From CAWBAT01 sp046331665 (GTDB taxonomy: Bacteria; Acidobacteriota; Terriglobia; Versatilivoradales; Versatilivoraceae), in contig JAXLQK010000034.1 of the NCBI GenBank assembly GCA_046331665.1, forward strand, positions 1 to 64,000: a stretch of 64,000 bases of DNA, in the 5' to 3' direction. Below the pieces are notes generated by a model. The model made no database searches. It saw nothing but the letters and a program-made list of their open reading frames with translations, and was not told the origin of the DNA. Each line of letters begins with the position of its first letter. The first letter of the stretch is position 1. The translations under genes were made by a program, and so were the position numbers. This document shows, piece by piece, positions 54,241 to 63,007 of the stretch.

Positions 54241-54531
54241 CAATTCTTTCGATCGGCCGGTCGCTGGAGACACCGTGACCTACTGTCCCATCAGGCCCTA
54301 CGACGATACGTTTTTTTATTCTCTAAAACCGGACATATCATTTGTTCATTCATCCGGACATATCAGGTATCAATGACAACGTATTTCATCTTCCTTGACG
54401 CTTGGTCTGTAATCAAGTAAGAGAAAGGCTTGAAGCATCTTGAAGGCGTTGCAAGTGGACGATCCCGTTGATCGGGATAGAGATCAATAAGCCATATTAT
54501 CGAGATTACCCGGGAAAATAACGGAGGCGAA

Positions 54532-55902
54532 ATGGATCGCAGGGATTTCATGAAGCAAGGGGCACTCTTAGGCGCGGGTGCAGGGCTGGCCAGCCTTGGA
54601 CCTCAAGTAAAGCCCGTGTCAGCCAACGATCGCATTGGAGTGGCACTGATTGGCTGCGGTGGGATGGGCAGAATGAATCTCACCGATTTCCTGAAGAATC
54701 CTGGCGTCGAAGCAGTAGCCGTCTGCGACGTCTTTCAAACGAATTTGGAAAAGGCGCTGGCCGTGACCCAAGGGAAGGCCAAGACCTATCATGACTTCCG
54801 CCAGGTCCTCGACGACAAATCAATCGATGCGGTCATCATCGCCACTCCTGATCACTGGCATCCGCTCATCATGATTTCAGCCTGCCAGGCAGGCAAGGAT
54901 GTCTATGTCGAGAAACCGGTCTCCAACCGCATCCGCGAAGGCCGCCTGATGGTCGAGACGGCGCGCCGCACCAACCGCGTGGTGCAGGTGGGATTACAGC
55001 AGCGTTCGGGGACTCATTTCCAACGCGCCGCGAAAATGATTCAGGAAGGCCAGCTCGGGAAGATCCACTACGTCCAGTGCTGGAATCATGAATACTCCAA
55101 GCCTGAAGGCATGGGAAATCCTCCAGACAGTGATCCGCCCGCCGGCCTCGATTGGGATTTTTGGCTGGGTCCCGCCCCCAAAGTACCGTTTAACAAAAAC
55201 CGCTTTGGAGGCACCTTCCGCTGGTTTTATGACTACGGCGGGGGCAAGCTGGCCGATTGGGGAACTCATTTGATCGACGTTGTGCATTGGGCCATGCAGG
55301 TGGAAGCACCACTGACTGCTACTTCCTCTGGCGGGAAACTCTATTTAACCGACAATCGCGAGACTCCTGATACCCAGGGAGTCATCTATGAGTACCCCGG
55401 ATTCCTTCTTCAATACTCCATCTTGAATCACAATACCTACGGCCATAGTGGGAATTTGGGCTGGAAGCCTTTCGGAAGTTACGGAATTCTTTTCCACGGG
55501 ACTCTGGGAACGCTGTTTATCGATCGGGCCGGATACGAGGTATTTTCCCAGGCCGAGATGAATGTCGACCCCATGGGCACCGGCGTTCGCGACATTGACG
55601 ACCTCACCGGCACCAGTTTGTATTACACGACCAAGCTGACTCCTTCCCGAGGTACGACTTCAGTCCAGCATCTTCCCCATGTGCAGAACTTTCTGACTTG
55701 CATGAAGACGCGCCAGAAACCCAACGCCGACATCGAAGTGGGCCACTGGACGACCACGGCTTGTCACTTGGGAAACATTTCGCTTCGTGTCGGCGAGAAA
55801 ATCCATTGGGACGCCAAGACAGAAACCATAACCAACAATGAAAAGGCCAATCAAATGGTCACGAAACAGTATCGAGCGCCTTGGAATCTGCCCGGAATGT
55901 AG
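54532..55902 (+). CDS. Gfo/Idh/MocA family oxidoreductase, Tat-exported
   Basis: 456 residues. A twin-arginine-like signal (MDRRDFMKQGALLGAGAGLA) precedes the NAD(P) Rossmann fold VALIGCGGMGRMNL, with IATPDHWHP, then the catalytic Lys in VYVEKPVSN. The C-terminal alpha/beta domain contains YDYGGGKLADWGTHLIDVVHW with the Asp and His that act in proton transfer. Secreted members oxidise or epimerise sugars in the periplasm. The stop TAG is directly followed by the ATG of a PQQ-propeller gene, so the two are one operon. Confidence 0.93.
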   Translation: MDRRDFMKQGALLGAGAGLASLGPQVKPVSANDRIGVALIGCGGMGRMNLTDFLKNPGVEAVAVCDVFQTNLEKALAVTQGKAKTYHDFRQVLDDKSIDAVIIATPDHWHPLIMISACQAGKDVYVEKPVSNRIREGRLMVETARRTNRVVQVGLQQRSGTHFQRAAKMIQEGQLGKIHYVQCWNHEYSKPEGMGNPPDSDPPAGLDWDFWLGPAPKVPFNKNRFGGTFRWFYDYGGGKLADWGTHLIDVVHWAMQVEAPLTATSSGGKLYLTDNRETPDTQGVIYEYPGFLLQYSILNHNTYGHSGNLGWKPFGSYGILFHGTLGTLFIDRAGYEVFSQAEMNVDPMGTGVRDIDDLTGTSLYYTTKLTPSRGTTSVQHLPHVQNFLTCMKTRQKPNADIEVGHWTTTACHLGNISLRVGEKIHWDAKTETITNNEKANQMVTKQYRAPWNLPGM

Positions 55903-57324
55903 ATGAGGTTCAGACCGCCATCAACTCTCCTGTTTGCGATTGCCCTCCTTTTGATGAGTTGGGTGAGGCCGGGTATTGAGGTCCTGGCGGAGCAGAATCA
56001 AGAACCCAGTCCCCAAAACTGGCCTTCCTTCCGGGGACTCCACGCTTCCGGCGTCGCCGTGAATCAAAATCTTCCGGATCGTTGGAACGGCCCGCAAGGC
56101 GTCAATATCTGCTGGAAGACGCCGGTTCCGGGCCTGGCTCATTCGAGCCCCATTGTCTGGGGTGATCGCATTTATCTCACGACCGCCGTCAGCAGTCTCG
56201 GAGACGGATCGTTCCGGCATGGCTTGTATGGCGACGGCGACGCTTCCACCGACCAATCCATCCACCAATGGAAAGTGTTCGCTCTGGAGAAGAAGACCGG
56301 GAAAATTCTTTGGGAGAAAACAGCCTATAAAGGGATTCCGCGTGAAAAACGCCATATTAAGGCAAGCTATGCCAACGCCACTCCCGTTACGAATGGCAGC
56401 TATGTGATTGCGTTCTTCGGCTCGCAGGGGCTCTACGCCTATGACACCGAAGGAAATCTGCTTTGGCAGAAAGATCTCGGGATCCTGAACGCGGGGGCTT
56501 ATGACGATCCCAGCTACGAATGGGGTACCGCCAGCTCACCGATCATCTTCGAAGACCTGGTCATTGTCCAATGTGACACCCAGAAAGAGTCCTTCCTCAT
56601 GGCCATGGACCTCGCATCGGGAAAGACGGTTTGGAAGACGGCTCGTGAAGAGCTTCCCTCCTGGGGAACCCCGACGATTTATACCGGCAAGAAGGGAACA
56701 GAATTAGTTACCAACGGCTCCAACTACATTCGAGGCTATGATCCCAGAACGGGACGGGAGTTGTGGCGTCTGGGCGGCAGTTCCAAGATTACCGCGCCAA
56801 CACCGGTGTTTTCGGAAGATTACATCGTGGTAGCGAGCGGTCGCCGCCCGGAAGCACCCATCTTCGTGATCCGGCCTGGAGGGAGCGGTGATCTCACCTT
56901 GCCAGCCAGGCAGACCTCGAGTCGGCAGATCGTCTGGAGCAAGCAACAGCGGGGACCCTATATGCCAACCCCTCTGATTTATCGGGATTATCTTTATACC
57001 CTGGCGAATCAGGGATTTTTGGACTGCTACGAATTGCAAAACGGGAAGGAAGTCTATCGGGAGCGAATCCTGCATCAGGGCGGCGGTTTCAGCGCCTCAC
57101 CGCTGGCGGTCGATGATAAGCTCTATTTGCCGGGGGAAGATGGCGACATTTTTGTCGTTAAGGCAGGGCCGCATTTCGAACTATTGGCATCGAATCCCAT
57201 GGGCGAGCTCATCATGGCCACCCCGGCGGTTTCAAACCAGATGCTCTTGATTCGCACCCAACATCATCTGTTTGCCGTAAGCCAACCGCAGAGATGCGGG
57301 CTCAAGTCCCCTGCCCCTCATTAG
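55903..57324 (+). CDS. Secreted PQQ-type beta-propeller repeat protein
   Basis: 473 residues. A signal peptide (LLFAIALLLMSWVRPGIEVLA) is followed by repeated W-motifs of the PQQ-like propeller: NWPSFRGLHASGV, ICWKTPVPGLAHSSPIVWGD, KKTGKILWEKTA, TEGNLLWQKDLG, SGKTVWKTAREE and RTGRELWRLGGSSK. Whether it binds PQQ or is only a BamB-like scaffold cannot be told; the catalytic residues of quinoprotein dehydrogenases are not evident. It begins directly after the oxidoreductase stop with no separate ribosome-binding site, so translation should be coupled. Both proteins are exported and may act on the same sugar. Confidence 0.9.
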   Translation: MRFRPPSTLLFAIALLLMSWVRPGIEVLAEQNQEPSPQNWPSFRGLHASGVAVNQNLPDRWNGPQGVNICWKTPVPGLAHSSPIVWGDRIYLTTAVSSLGDGSFRHGLYGDGDASTDQSIHQWKVFALEKKTGKILWEKTAYKGIPREKRHIKASYANATPVTNGSYVIAFFGSQGLYAYDTEGNLLWQKDLGILNAGAYDDPSYEWGTASSPIIFEDLVIVQCDTQKESFLMAMDLASGKTVWKTAREELPSWGTPTIYTGKKGTELVTNGSNYIRGYDPRTGRELWRLGGSSKITAPTPVFSEDYIVVASGRRPEAPIFVIRPGGSGDLTLPARQTSSRQIVWSKQQRGPYMPTPLIYRDYLYTLANQGFLDCYELQNGKEVYRERILHQGGGFSASPLAVDDKLYLPGEDGDIFVVKAGPHFELLASNPMGELIMATPAVSNQMLLIRTQHHLFAVSQPQRCGLKSPAPH

Positions 57325-57351
57325 TCACGAAGGCCTGCAGAAGCCTCGCCC

Positions 57352-57924
57352 CTATTTCCTCAATTTTTGCAAAAATTCTTTGCGGAATTTGGCGACCTTG
57401 GGGGCAATCACAAACTGGCAATAGGGTTGTCCCAGATTATTTTGGAAGTACTCCTGATGGTAATCTTCAGCCCGATAGAAATCCGGCAAGGGTGCCACTT
57501 CGGTAACGATCGGGGCATCCCACAATTTTTTCCGTTCGAAGTCGGCAATGGCCTGTTCCGCGATCTGCCGCTGCGTTTCGTCGTGATAGAAAATGACCGA
57601 CCGATATTGGGTCCCGACATCGGCTCCCTGGCGGTTCAAGGTCGTCGGATCATGAATGGCAAAAAACACTTCGAGGATTTCCTGGAAGGAGATGAGCTTC
57701 GGATCAAATGTGACCTGTACCACTTCGGCATGGCCGGTCGACCCCATACAGACCTGTCGATAGGTGGGGTGCGGCGTGTTTCCCCCGGCATAGCCTGATT
57801 CGACCTTTTCCACTCCTTTGAGATCCACGAAGACCGCTTCCAGACACCAGAAACAGCCGCCACCCAATGTGGCCAACTCCCGGGGTTGAACTCCAGCCTG
57901 GTCGGCATACTCTAGCTCTTGCAT
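57352..57924 (-). CDS. msrA: Peptide-methionine (S)-S-oxide reductase
   Basis: 190 residues, cytoplasmic. The catalytic motif GGGCFWCLE places the active Cys at residue 24. Other MsrA marks are VESGYAGGNTPHPTYRQVC, GSTGHAEVVQVTFDP, FFAIHDPTTLNRQGADVGTQ, YRSVIFYHDETQ and AEDYHQEYFQNN. It reduces methionine S-sulfoxide in proteins using thioredoxin. It stands alone, convergent with the propeller gene 27 bases away; no msrB is in view. Confidence 0.96.
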   Translation of the reverse strand: MQELEYADQAGVQPRELATLGGGCFWCLEAVFVDLKGVEKVESGYAGGNTPHPTYRQVCMGSTGHAEVVQVTFDPKLISFQEILEVFFAIHDPTTLNRQGADVGTQYRSVIFYHDETQRQIAEQAIADFERKKLWDAPIVTEVAPLPDFYRAEDYHQEYFQNNLGQPYCQFVIAPKVAKFRKEFLQKLRK

Positions 57925-58079
57925 CGCAATTCGCGTCCTTTGACATCAAATTATTTTGCCGAGTATAGCTTGAATATTATTGTTTCCCTCCAGACAAAAT
58001 TCGCTGTATTTTCAAAATCGCGGTCAATGACAGTGAAGGCAGTTCAAGGCACTTCAAATCCAACCGGCAACATTATTTC

Positions 58080-58418
58080 ATGATTGAGGCAGAAATCACC
58101 CGAATCATTGAACAGGAGCTGCAAAGTTCCGTGAGCAGGAGTGTCTTGCGGCATCCCCAGATTCGTTCCGGACTGGTATCTCCCCAAAGAACCTCGTACC
58201 TGGTTGACCTGGACTGGAATCGCACTCTGGATTTTTGGCTGGTTTATGAAGACCCCGACGACCCGGCGGGCTATACAGTCGCTTTTGACGACTCCACCCA
58301 AAAGTTCGGTTTGGCAATTACCCTTGGCGGCTTTAACCGGAGGCTGATACTAGGCTTCTATCCGAGTTTTCAAGAGACACTTAGTGAGATGTACCCTCAT
58401 TTGCTGGACCACGAGTGA
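58080..58418 (+). CDS. Uncharacterised 112-residue protein
   Basis: The frame encodes a helical N-terminus (IEAEITRIIEQELQSSVSRS) followed by a beta-rich part with many Trp and Asp residues: YLVDLDWNRTLDFWLVYEDP, YTVAFDDSTQKFGLAIT and RRLILGFYPSFQETL. I recognise no family. The balanced composition looks like a real protein. No strong ribosome-binding site precedes ATG 58080. It runs convergently into a small minus-strand gene two bases away. Confidence 0.6.
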   Translation: MIEAEITRIIEQELQSSVSRSVLRHPQIRSGLVSPQRTSYLVDLDWNRTLDFWLVYEDPDDPAGYTVAFDDSTQKFGLAITLGGFNRRLILGFYPSFQETLSEMYPHLLDHE

Positions 58419-58419
58419 A

Positions 58420-58632
58420 TCATTGGCGAAAGAGTTGGGGGCAAGAACAAATACGGGCTGAAGTATACACAATTGCAGATTTCGCGGTTGCAGATTGATT
58501 GAGATCCGACGTTTCAACGATAAAATCACTGCCCAGATAACGAATGATTGAATAGTGCCCCATCCAACAGAGGATCTCTACCTTAAGACCAAAATAATTC
58601 ACCAAATCTTTAGGTATTAAATATGTTTTCAT
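58420..58632 (-). CDS. Small uncharacterised protein (70 residues)
   Basis: Starts at ATG 58632 with GAGGGG five bases upstream. The sequence begins MKTYLIPKDLVNYFGLKVEI and continues WMGHYSIIRYLGSDFIVETSD, a short alpha/beta pattern, with two Cys near the end. No family recognised. The open frame extends to 58701, but that part overlaps the terminator of the next gene. Short length makes it less certain than its neighbours. Confidence 0.5.
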   Translation of the reverse strand: MKTYLIPKDLVNYFGLKVEILCWMGHYSIIRYLGSDFIVETSDLNQSATAKSAIVYTSARICSCPQLFRQ

Positions 58633-58690
58633 GGTTACCCCTCTTGAATGTGCCTTGGCATCGCTATCTTTCGAACCCTGAGCGCATTCT

Positions 58691-58728
58691 AAAAAAGGCA
58701 ACCCGAGGACTTACATTCTCGGGTTGCC
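58691..58728 (-). terminator. Rho-independent terminator of the small secreted-protein gene
   Basis: On the minus strand an 11-bp perfect stem (GGCAACCCGAG with CTCGGGTTGCC, 10-nt loop) is followed at once by TTTTTT. It lies 58 bases beyond the stop of the gene at 58786-59217 and is the clearest terminator in the window. Confidence 0.92.
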
Positions 58729-58785
58729 GAATCCCATTACGACGACATCTTGGAAAACACTCAAGCATCGGCTCTTCGCGGGCAT

Positions 58786-59217
58786 TTACTTCTTGGTCTT
58801 CCCTGCGATCTGGATGTTCGTCTCAGAAGGAACATTTCGGGAAGCCACTTCCTTTTCAGCATTCGACTTGAGCAAAGTGCGACCTACTTCTTCACCTGGG
58901 GTCCAGATCTGGGACAGAAAGTACAGATCTCCGTAGCGGTTGAAAACAAGTTTCCCGTCTGAGGCAGCGCGGTTGGCTTGAACATCATTGGTCATGGGAG
59001 AAACAGATTTGCTGCCGTTCACGTTCTTGATCATGACCCGAGCTCCATTCACATTAGATATTACGTAGTCTCCCGCTGGAAGTGACTCGTTTCCAATGCG
59101 AAATTCAAAGGGGATGCTGGCTTTTACCGCATTAGCGGTTTGGGCATAGCCGGAAACCCCGGCCAGCACACTAACTAACGTAACTGCAAACAACATCCGA
59201 ACGATTTTCTTACTCAT
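58786..59217 (-). CDS. Small secreted protein of an Acidobacteria-typical family
   Basis: 143 residues. A signal peptide (KIVRMLFAVTLVSVLAGVSGYAQ in two parts) is followed by VKASIPFEFRIGNESLPAGD, YVISNVNGARVMIKNVNGSK and LVFNRYGDLYFLSQIWTPGE, a pattern I associate with abundant secreted proteins of Acidobacteria. It is probably a periplasmic or envelope beta-sandwich of unknown role. The ribosome-binding site AAGGAGAGG before ATG 59217 and the strong terminator downstream point to a well-expressed single-gene transcript. Confidence 0.85.
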   Translation of the reverse strand: MSKKIVRMLFAVTLVSVLAGVSGYAQTANAVKASIPFEFRIGNESLPAGDYVISNVNGARVMIKNVNGSKSVSPMTNDVQANRAASDGKLVFNRYGDLYFLSQIWTPGEEVGRTLLKSNAEKEVASRNVPSETNIQIAGKTKK

Positions 59218-59478
59218 TTGACCTCTCCTTATTTTTTGGACTTCGGCTGAAGCGAGCCGTCGACCGTTTTGATCAGAATGGCGTTGGTTGCGCGTCCAAC
59301 GACTTCCCTTTTTCGTTCAGCCTGATCTTTGGTTATTCTTTTGACTGATTGTTTGTTCCCATGGGTTCATCTGTCTCTATATGGCAAGAGCTCAAAAAGC
59401 ATTTCATCCCGTTTCGCAAATTTCCGAAAACGAGGCTGATCTTTGCCAGCGCAGACAGAACTAGCCCTTGTTTTCGGG

Positions 59479-59742
59479 GCGCTCGATGAGCGCCGATATT
59501 AGGTGATAGAACAATCCGCTCGGGATTCGGCGGTCATAGACCGCCGCTACAGCGAAGTACGCGATTTCATTCGATCAGCATCATGTAGTGCAAATTTTGG
59601 AGTGCGGGAGCTTGCTCCCGCTTTTGGGGATGCCAGCTTGCTGGCATCAACCTAATCGTCAGATTCGGCGGTCATAGACCGCCGCTACAGCCCCACCGGC
59701 GCTCGTAGAGCGCCGCTACAATGAGTTTCTGGCAGCCTGCTA
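59479..59742. repeat. Composite array of six hairpin repeats ending in a terminal-repeat sequence
   Basis: In order: GGCGCTC-GAT-GAGCGCC (59479-59495), GGCGGTC-ATA-GACCGCC (59529-59545 and again 59667-59683), GCGGGAGCTTGCTCCCGC (59604-59621), a 9-bp stem GATGCCAGC/GCTGGCATC (59629-59648) and GGCGCTC-GTA-GAGCGCC (59698-59714). Three of these are followed by GCTACA. The array ends with TTTCTGGCAGCCTGCTAA, the same terminal sequence as the 136-bp element at 42.2 kb, and this end contains the stop codon of the creatininase gene. Confidence 0.82.
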
Positions 59743-60537
59743 ATGATGATCGACCCGTGGATTTACTTTGCGATTTTGAAATTCCAGCAGGAAGCTGGCT
59801 AACCGCTCGGAAACGGCTTCCACCACTTTCCGTCCCTTTTGCAGAGTGGCCTTGGTGGGGTCGCCTACGGTTCCATTCTTGGAGTAGCGGCTGAACCACT
59901 CTTGATAGCGGACCGGCGATGATTGCTGGAGGTCCCAGAAGATGAATTCGGATCTTTCGAAGTGAATATCCTTTTCCGCTTTATCGATTTGAACGAGTTC
60001 CGGACGCAGGAAGAGCATGGCTGACGTTTCCAGTTCACAGCCGTGGGCCATCCCTCCCGGGAACTCCGATTCCCGAATTTCCTGAAACACTGCCGCCGGG
60101 ATAAGATCCCACCATGAAACCAGCGCGCAAATCGCCCGGGTCTTATTGGTAATCGTCCGCGCGGCAATATCCATAAAAGGGACATTGCTCCCATGTCCGT
60201 TCACGATGAGGATTTTCTGGAAGCCATGATGCGCCAGGCTCTTTCCAATGTCGGCCACATAATTAATGAAGGGGTGCGTATCGATGGCGATGGTTCCGGG
60301 GAAATCCAGGTGATGTTCATTGAAGGCATAATAAACTGTCGGCATCAATAACGCCTGTCCGGGAATGCGCTGAACGGCGAGCCGCGAGAGTTCGCTCGCT
60401 GTGCAGGCGTCGGTCACCAGGGGCAAATGAGGCCCGTGCTGTTCGATGGTTCCCACAGGCAAAACCATCACCGGATTCGTTTTGACGACTTCACGGATCT
60501 CCGGCCAGGTGAATTCTTCATAGCGGTACTTGGTCAT
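59740..60537 (-). CDS. Creatininase family protein
   Basis: 265 residues. Metal ligands of the creatininase fold are visible: VGTIEQHGPHLPLVTDA (Glu32, His34, Asp43), VNGHGSN, and MAHGCELETSAMLF with a further Glu. Family members include creatininase, riboflavin/F420 precursor amidohydrolase and mycofactocin MftE, so the label alone does not fix the substrate. Its ATG overlaps the folB stop by four bases (ATGA), suggesting a link with pterin or another amide-containing cofactor. Its TAG stop lies in the terminal repeat described at 59722-59742. Confidence 0.9.
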   Translation of the reverse strand: MTKYRYEEFTWPEIREVVKTNPVMVLPVGTIEQHGPHLPLVTDACTASELSRLAVQRIPGQALLMPTVYYAFNEHHLDFPGTIAIDTHPFINYVADIGKSLAHHGFQKILIVNGHGSNVPFMDIAARTITNKTRAICALVSWWDLIPAAVFQEIRESEFPGGMAHGCELETSAMLFLRPELVQIDKAEKDIHFERSEFIFWDLQQSSPVRYQEWFSRYSKNGTVGDPTKATLQKGRKVVEAVSERLASFLLEFQNRKVNPRVDHH

Positions 60538-60911
60538 CGGTGGTCTCGCTTCGGCAGTTTTTGGGTGCGGGTCATTTCAATCCCCACCGCACTCAACTTT
60601 GGGCTGAAGGGGTGAAGCTTTCGCACTTTGACCCGAATTTTTTCCAAAGGGAAATGGAGGAAGAGGTCGGCGCAGACTTGTTCGCCAATCTCCTCGAGCA
60701 AGATGAACTGTCCATGCGTGCAGATTTCCTCCACGCGTCGAAAGACGGCAGAATAGTCGACGGACTTCTTGAGGTCTCCCGACTTTCCGGAGGGCCGCAG
60801 ATTGACGTACAAAGTTACGTCCAAGCCGCAGAGTTGAGGCACAGAGCGCTCATCTTCCGTGACCCCCACCCGAATATCCAGCCGGAGACTTTCAAGCAGG
60901 ATCTTGTCCAT
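60534..60911 (-). CDS. folB: Dihydroneopterin aldolase
   Basis: 125 residues. MDKILLESLRLDIRVGVTEDER with VPQLCGLDVTLYV, KKSVDYSAVFRRVEEIC, LLEEIGEQVCADLF and VRKLHPFSPKLSAVGIEM follow the FolB fold; the Glu of TEDER and Lys of VRKLHPF are the expected active-site residues. It converts dihydroneopterin to 6-hydroxymethyl-dihydropterin in folate synthesis. The open frame extends to 60995, but homology begins at ATG 60911. No folK or folP is adjacent; the creatininase gene overlaps its end. Confidence 0.92.
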   Translation of the reverse strand: MDKILLESLRLDIRVGVTEDERSVPQLCGLDVTLYVNLRPSGKSGDLKKSVDYSAVFRRVEEICTHGQFILLEEIGEQVCADLFLHFPLEKIRVKVRKLHPFSPKLSAVGIEMTRTQKLPKRDHR

Positions 60912-61152
60912 TGCAAAACTAAAATAGGAAAGGCTTAAGGCGAAGTCAAATGGTTTGTCTATTGAAAGGCGAATGTCACTTGAAATCGGGAGCAAGATTC
61001 AGCGCTCCAAGGTGCCCGCGGTTCACCTAAAGCGCTCAGCGTGGCTGCCTCGGTTGCCTGGAAAATGATCTCGACAACCTGCCAAGTCCTTCATTGAGCA
61101 ATTCACCGGAAAGCCTTTGCCGCCCAGCAGACGCGTCTCAATTTGATGAGGT

Positions 61153-61209
61153 GATGAACAAGATCGGTCACGTGGTCGAGGCGTACCGTAGACTGGAGAA
61201 CAGGCCGTG
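61153..61209 (+). pseudogene. Possible 3' remnant of a gene upstream of the unknown pair
   Basis: The frame MNKIGHVVEAYRRLENRP ends in TGA that overlaps the GTG start of the next gene as GTGA, the arrangement expected of a translated upstream cistron. The frame continues back to about 61030 without a stop (SQFDEV precedes it), but no start codon with a ribosome-binding site is seen. It may be the end of a truncated gene or chance. Confidence 0.3.
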
Positions 61210-61761
61210 ATCCTCTTTGACCGGTACTTCGATCCAGCAACTGGCGAAGTCGATCGCCGCTTGGAGGAGGCGTTGCAGGCCATTCAGAACGCCACCTCAT
61301 GGGAAGGATTGAGACCGAAGACGGATGAAATTCTCTGGGACATTATCCAGCAATTAACGGATGGAGATATTTTGGGGTGGATGGCGGGAAGTATTGAACT
61401 TGACGGTCAGGAAGTTGAGTCTCTGACGGAAATCAAAAGACGTGCCACCAAGACCATCGATCTGCTCAACAACCCGTCTTACCAAGGCATTCGAGATCTG
61501 ATTGGGCTGGCAAAATCACATTTTCGCCTCGACAGTCTCCTTCAGGAATTGAGCCGTATCGATTGGCACGCCTTGAGGGTCATGGCCGACCGCAGGCTTA
61601 CTGGCTTCGTCGAGCGGTTGATCGGACAATCTCTCGAGAAGCTCAGTGATAGCGAATTAGCCAAGGCAATGGAACGTTTCCATCAGAGCCTCATGTCGGT
61701 CGATCAATTCAAGAACACACTTTATGGAAAGCCCAAGGCAACACTCGATCAGACATTTTGA
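61207..61761 (+). CDS. Uncharacterised helical protein (184 residues), first of a coupled pair
   Basis: Starts at GTG 61207 (MILFDRYFDPATGEVDRRL). Predicted mostly helical: LEEALQAIQNATSWEGLRPK, EILWDIIQQLTDGDILGWMA, ATKTIDLLNNPSYQGIRDLI, VERLIGQSLEKLSDSELAKA. No signal peptide, membrane helix or catalytic motif is seen and I recognise no family. The next gene starts 38 bases before this one ends, in a different frame, so the two are translated together. Good coding character makes it a real gene. Confidence 0.7.
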   Translation: MILFDRYFDPATGEVDRRLEEALQAIQNATSWEGLRPKTDEILWDIIQQLTDGDILGWMAGSIELDGQEVESLTEIKRRATKTIDLLNNPSYQGIRDLIGLAKSHFRLDSLLQELSRIDWHALRVMADRRLTGFVERLIGQSLEKLSDSELAKAMERFHQSLMSVDQFKNTLYGKPKATLDQTF

Positions 61762-63007
61762 ATTTCATTTGCATGCGGAGTACAGCCGGGTCAGCGAACG
61801 TGAGGCTCTGATCGAGTTTGAGGTCAACCTTGCTACGGATAAGGAAAGAGCGATGAAGCGCGCCGGACATGGCGATTTTGCAGACGTTCTCACAGCATAT
61901 GAAACCGGTGAGGTACTGCTCCATCAAGGGTTATTGACACACATAATCACAAAACAAAGCCGGTTTGCCGTCAACGTGATCGGCTGGCGCGCCGGCTGGC
62001 ATTATCAAGGACTCGATCGCCTGATCATTGAAGCCGAACAGCGGCTCAGGGCCGAGCCAGGCGGTCAGCTCACGGTTATTACCAGTCTGGCTTTGCAAAA
62101 GGAACGGGAGCGGAAGAGAAACGGGGAACGCATCTACGACAATTTTCTCATCCGTTTCATTTGGGAATACCGAGGGAAGCTGGTATTCGACCAAGCCAAT
62201 CAAGATTATTTGATTGATGTCATTACACGAATGGAGGCTCGCTATCGACTTGTCTTCGAAGACCCGGACACCACCCCCAAAGAGCTGCTACAGTATCTCA
62301 GCTTTGCCAAGGAGTTTGGGCTCATCGGTCCCGCGCAGACCGCCGAAGCAGTGCTCTTGCCATTGCTTCCGCTGGATGCCGAGGGAAAATTTGGAAAAGT
62401 CTCTCTCTCCTATGAGGTACGCTTTCGAGAAGAAGGGCTACGCGCTCTCTTTGCCCGAACCTTCACCCCGGCGGATGCCTTGAGCCTTCGTCGCCTGGTT
62501 CGTTTCATCGTTCTCACCAACTATGTGCGGAAAGGCCCCTATCTCGCCCGCCTCGGCTGGTGCTATTGGACGTCTGGGATTCATTCCCTTTGGTCAGACG
62601 AACGAATCAATTTCGCGGCCCACTCCCGCCGGGAGTTCATGCCTATTACTGCGTCTCCCTTCCCGAATCTGAATTCTCCCTCCAGTATTACTCTGACTCG
62701 TGACGGACTCGAGCAACTCGATGCGCTCTACCGAATCGAAGAGAGCCTGGTCACAGGCTTCCAAAAACTTTCCGACATCCTGCAGGCTCCGGGAAGAATG
62801 AGGCCCCTCGAGTTCGAAAAGGCCTTGGCAGACTTCGGTAGTGCGCTCGCCGTCTATGATGATTTCGACGAGGGAGAAAATACCATTTTCGCCTTGCTGG
62901 ATAGACTCATTCACCAAGCCATTGGCAATTTGCCATTCCGAAATTCCAGTCTAACTCTGACGTCCAGCGTGAATCACAACAAGTTCACCAAAATGCTCTT
63001 TGCCTGA
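61724..63007 (+). CDS. Uncharacterised 427-residue protein, second of a coupled pair
   Basis: Soluble protein with no signal peptide. The N-terminal part is beta-rich (RHFEFHLHAEYSRVSEREA, LIEFEVNLATDKERAMKRAG), and a long helical part follows (YDNFLIRFIWEYRGKLVF, LLQYLSFAKEFGLIGPAQTA, FTPADALSLRRLVRFIVLT). It ends LTLTSSVNHNKFTKMLFA. The segment around 225-300 repeats beta-rich phrasing like the N-terminus (GKVSLSYEVRFREEGLRALF). I recognise no family and no catalytic motif. It overlaps the 61207 gene by 38 bases. The two are probably subunits of one complex; nothing nearby names the process. Confidence 0.7.
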   Translation: MESPRQHSIRHFEFHLHAEYSRVSEREALIEFEVNLATDKERAMKRAGHGDFADVLTAYETGEVLLHQGLLTHIITKQSRFAVNVIGWRAGWHYQGLDRLIIEAEQRLRAEPGGQLTVITSLALQKERERKRNGERIYDNFLIRFIWEYRGKLVFDQANQDYLIDVITRMEARYRLVFEDPDTTPKELLQYLSFAKEFGLIGPAQTAEAVLLPLLPLDAEGKFGKVSLSYEVRFREEGLRALFARTFTPADALSLRRLVRFIVLTNYVRKGPYLARLGWCYWTSGIHSLWSDERINFAAHSRREFMPITASPFPNLNSPSSITLTRDGLEQLDALYRIEESLVTGFQKLSDILQAPGRMRPLEFEKALADFGSALAVYDDFDEGENTIFALLDRLIHQAIGNLPFRNSSLTLTSSVNHNKFTKMLFA

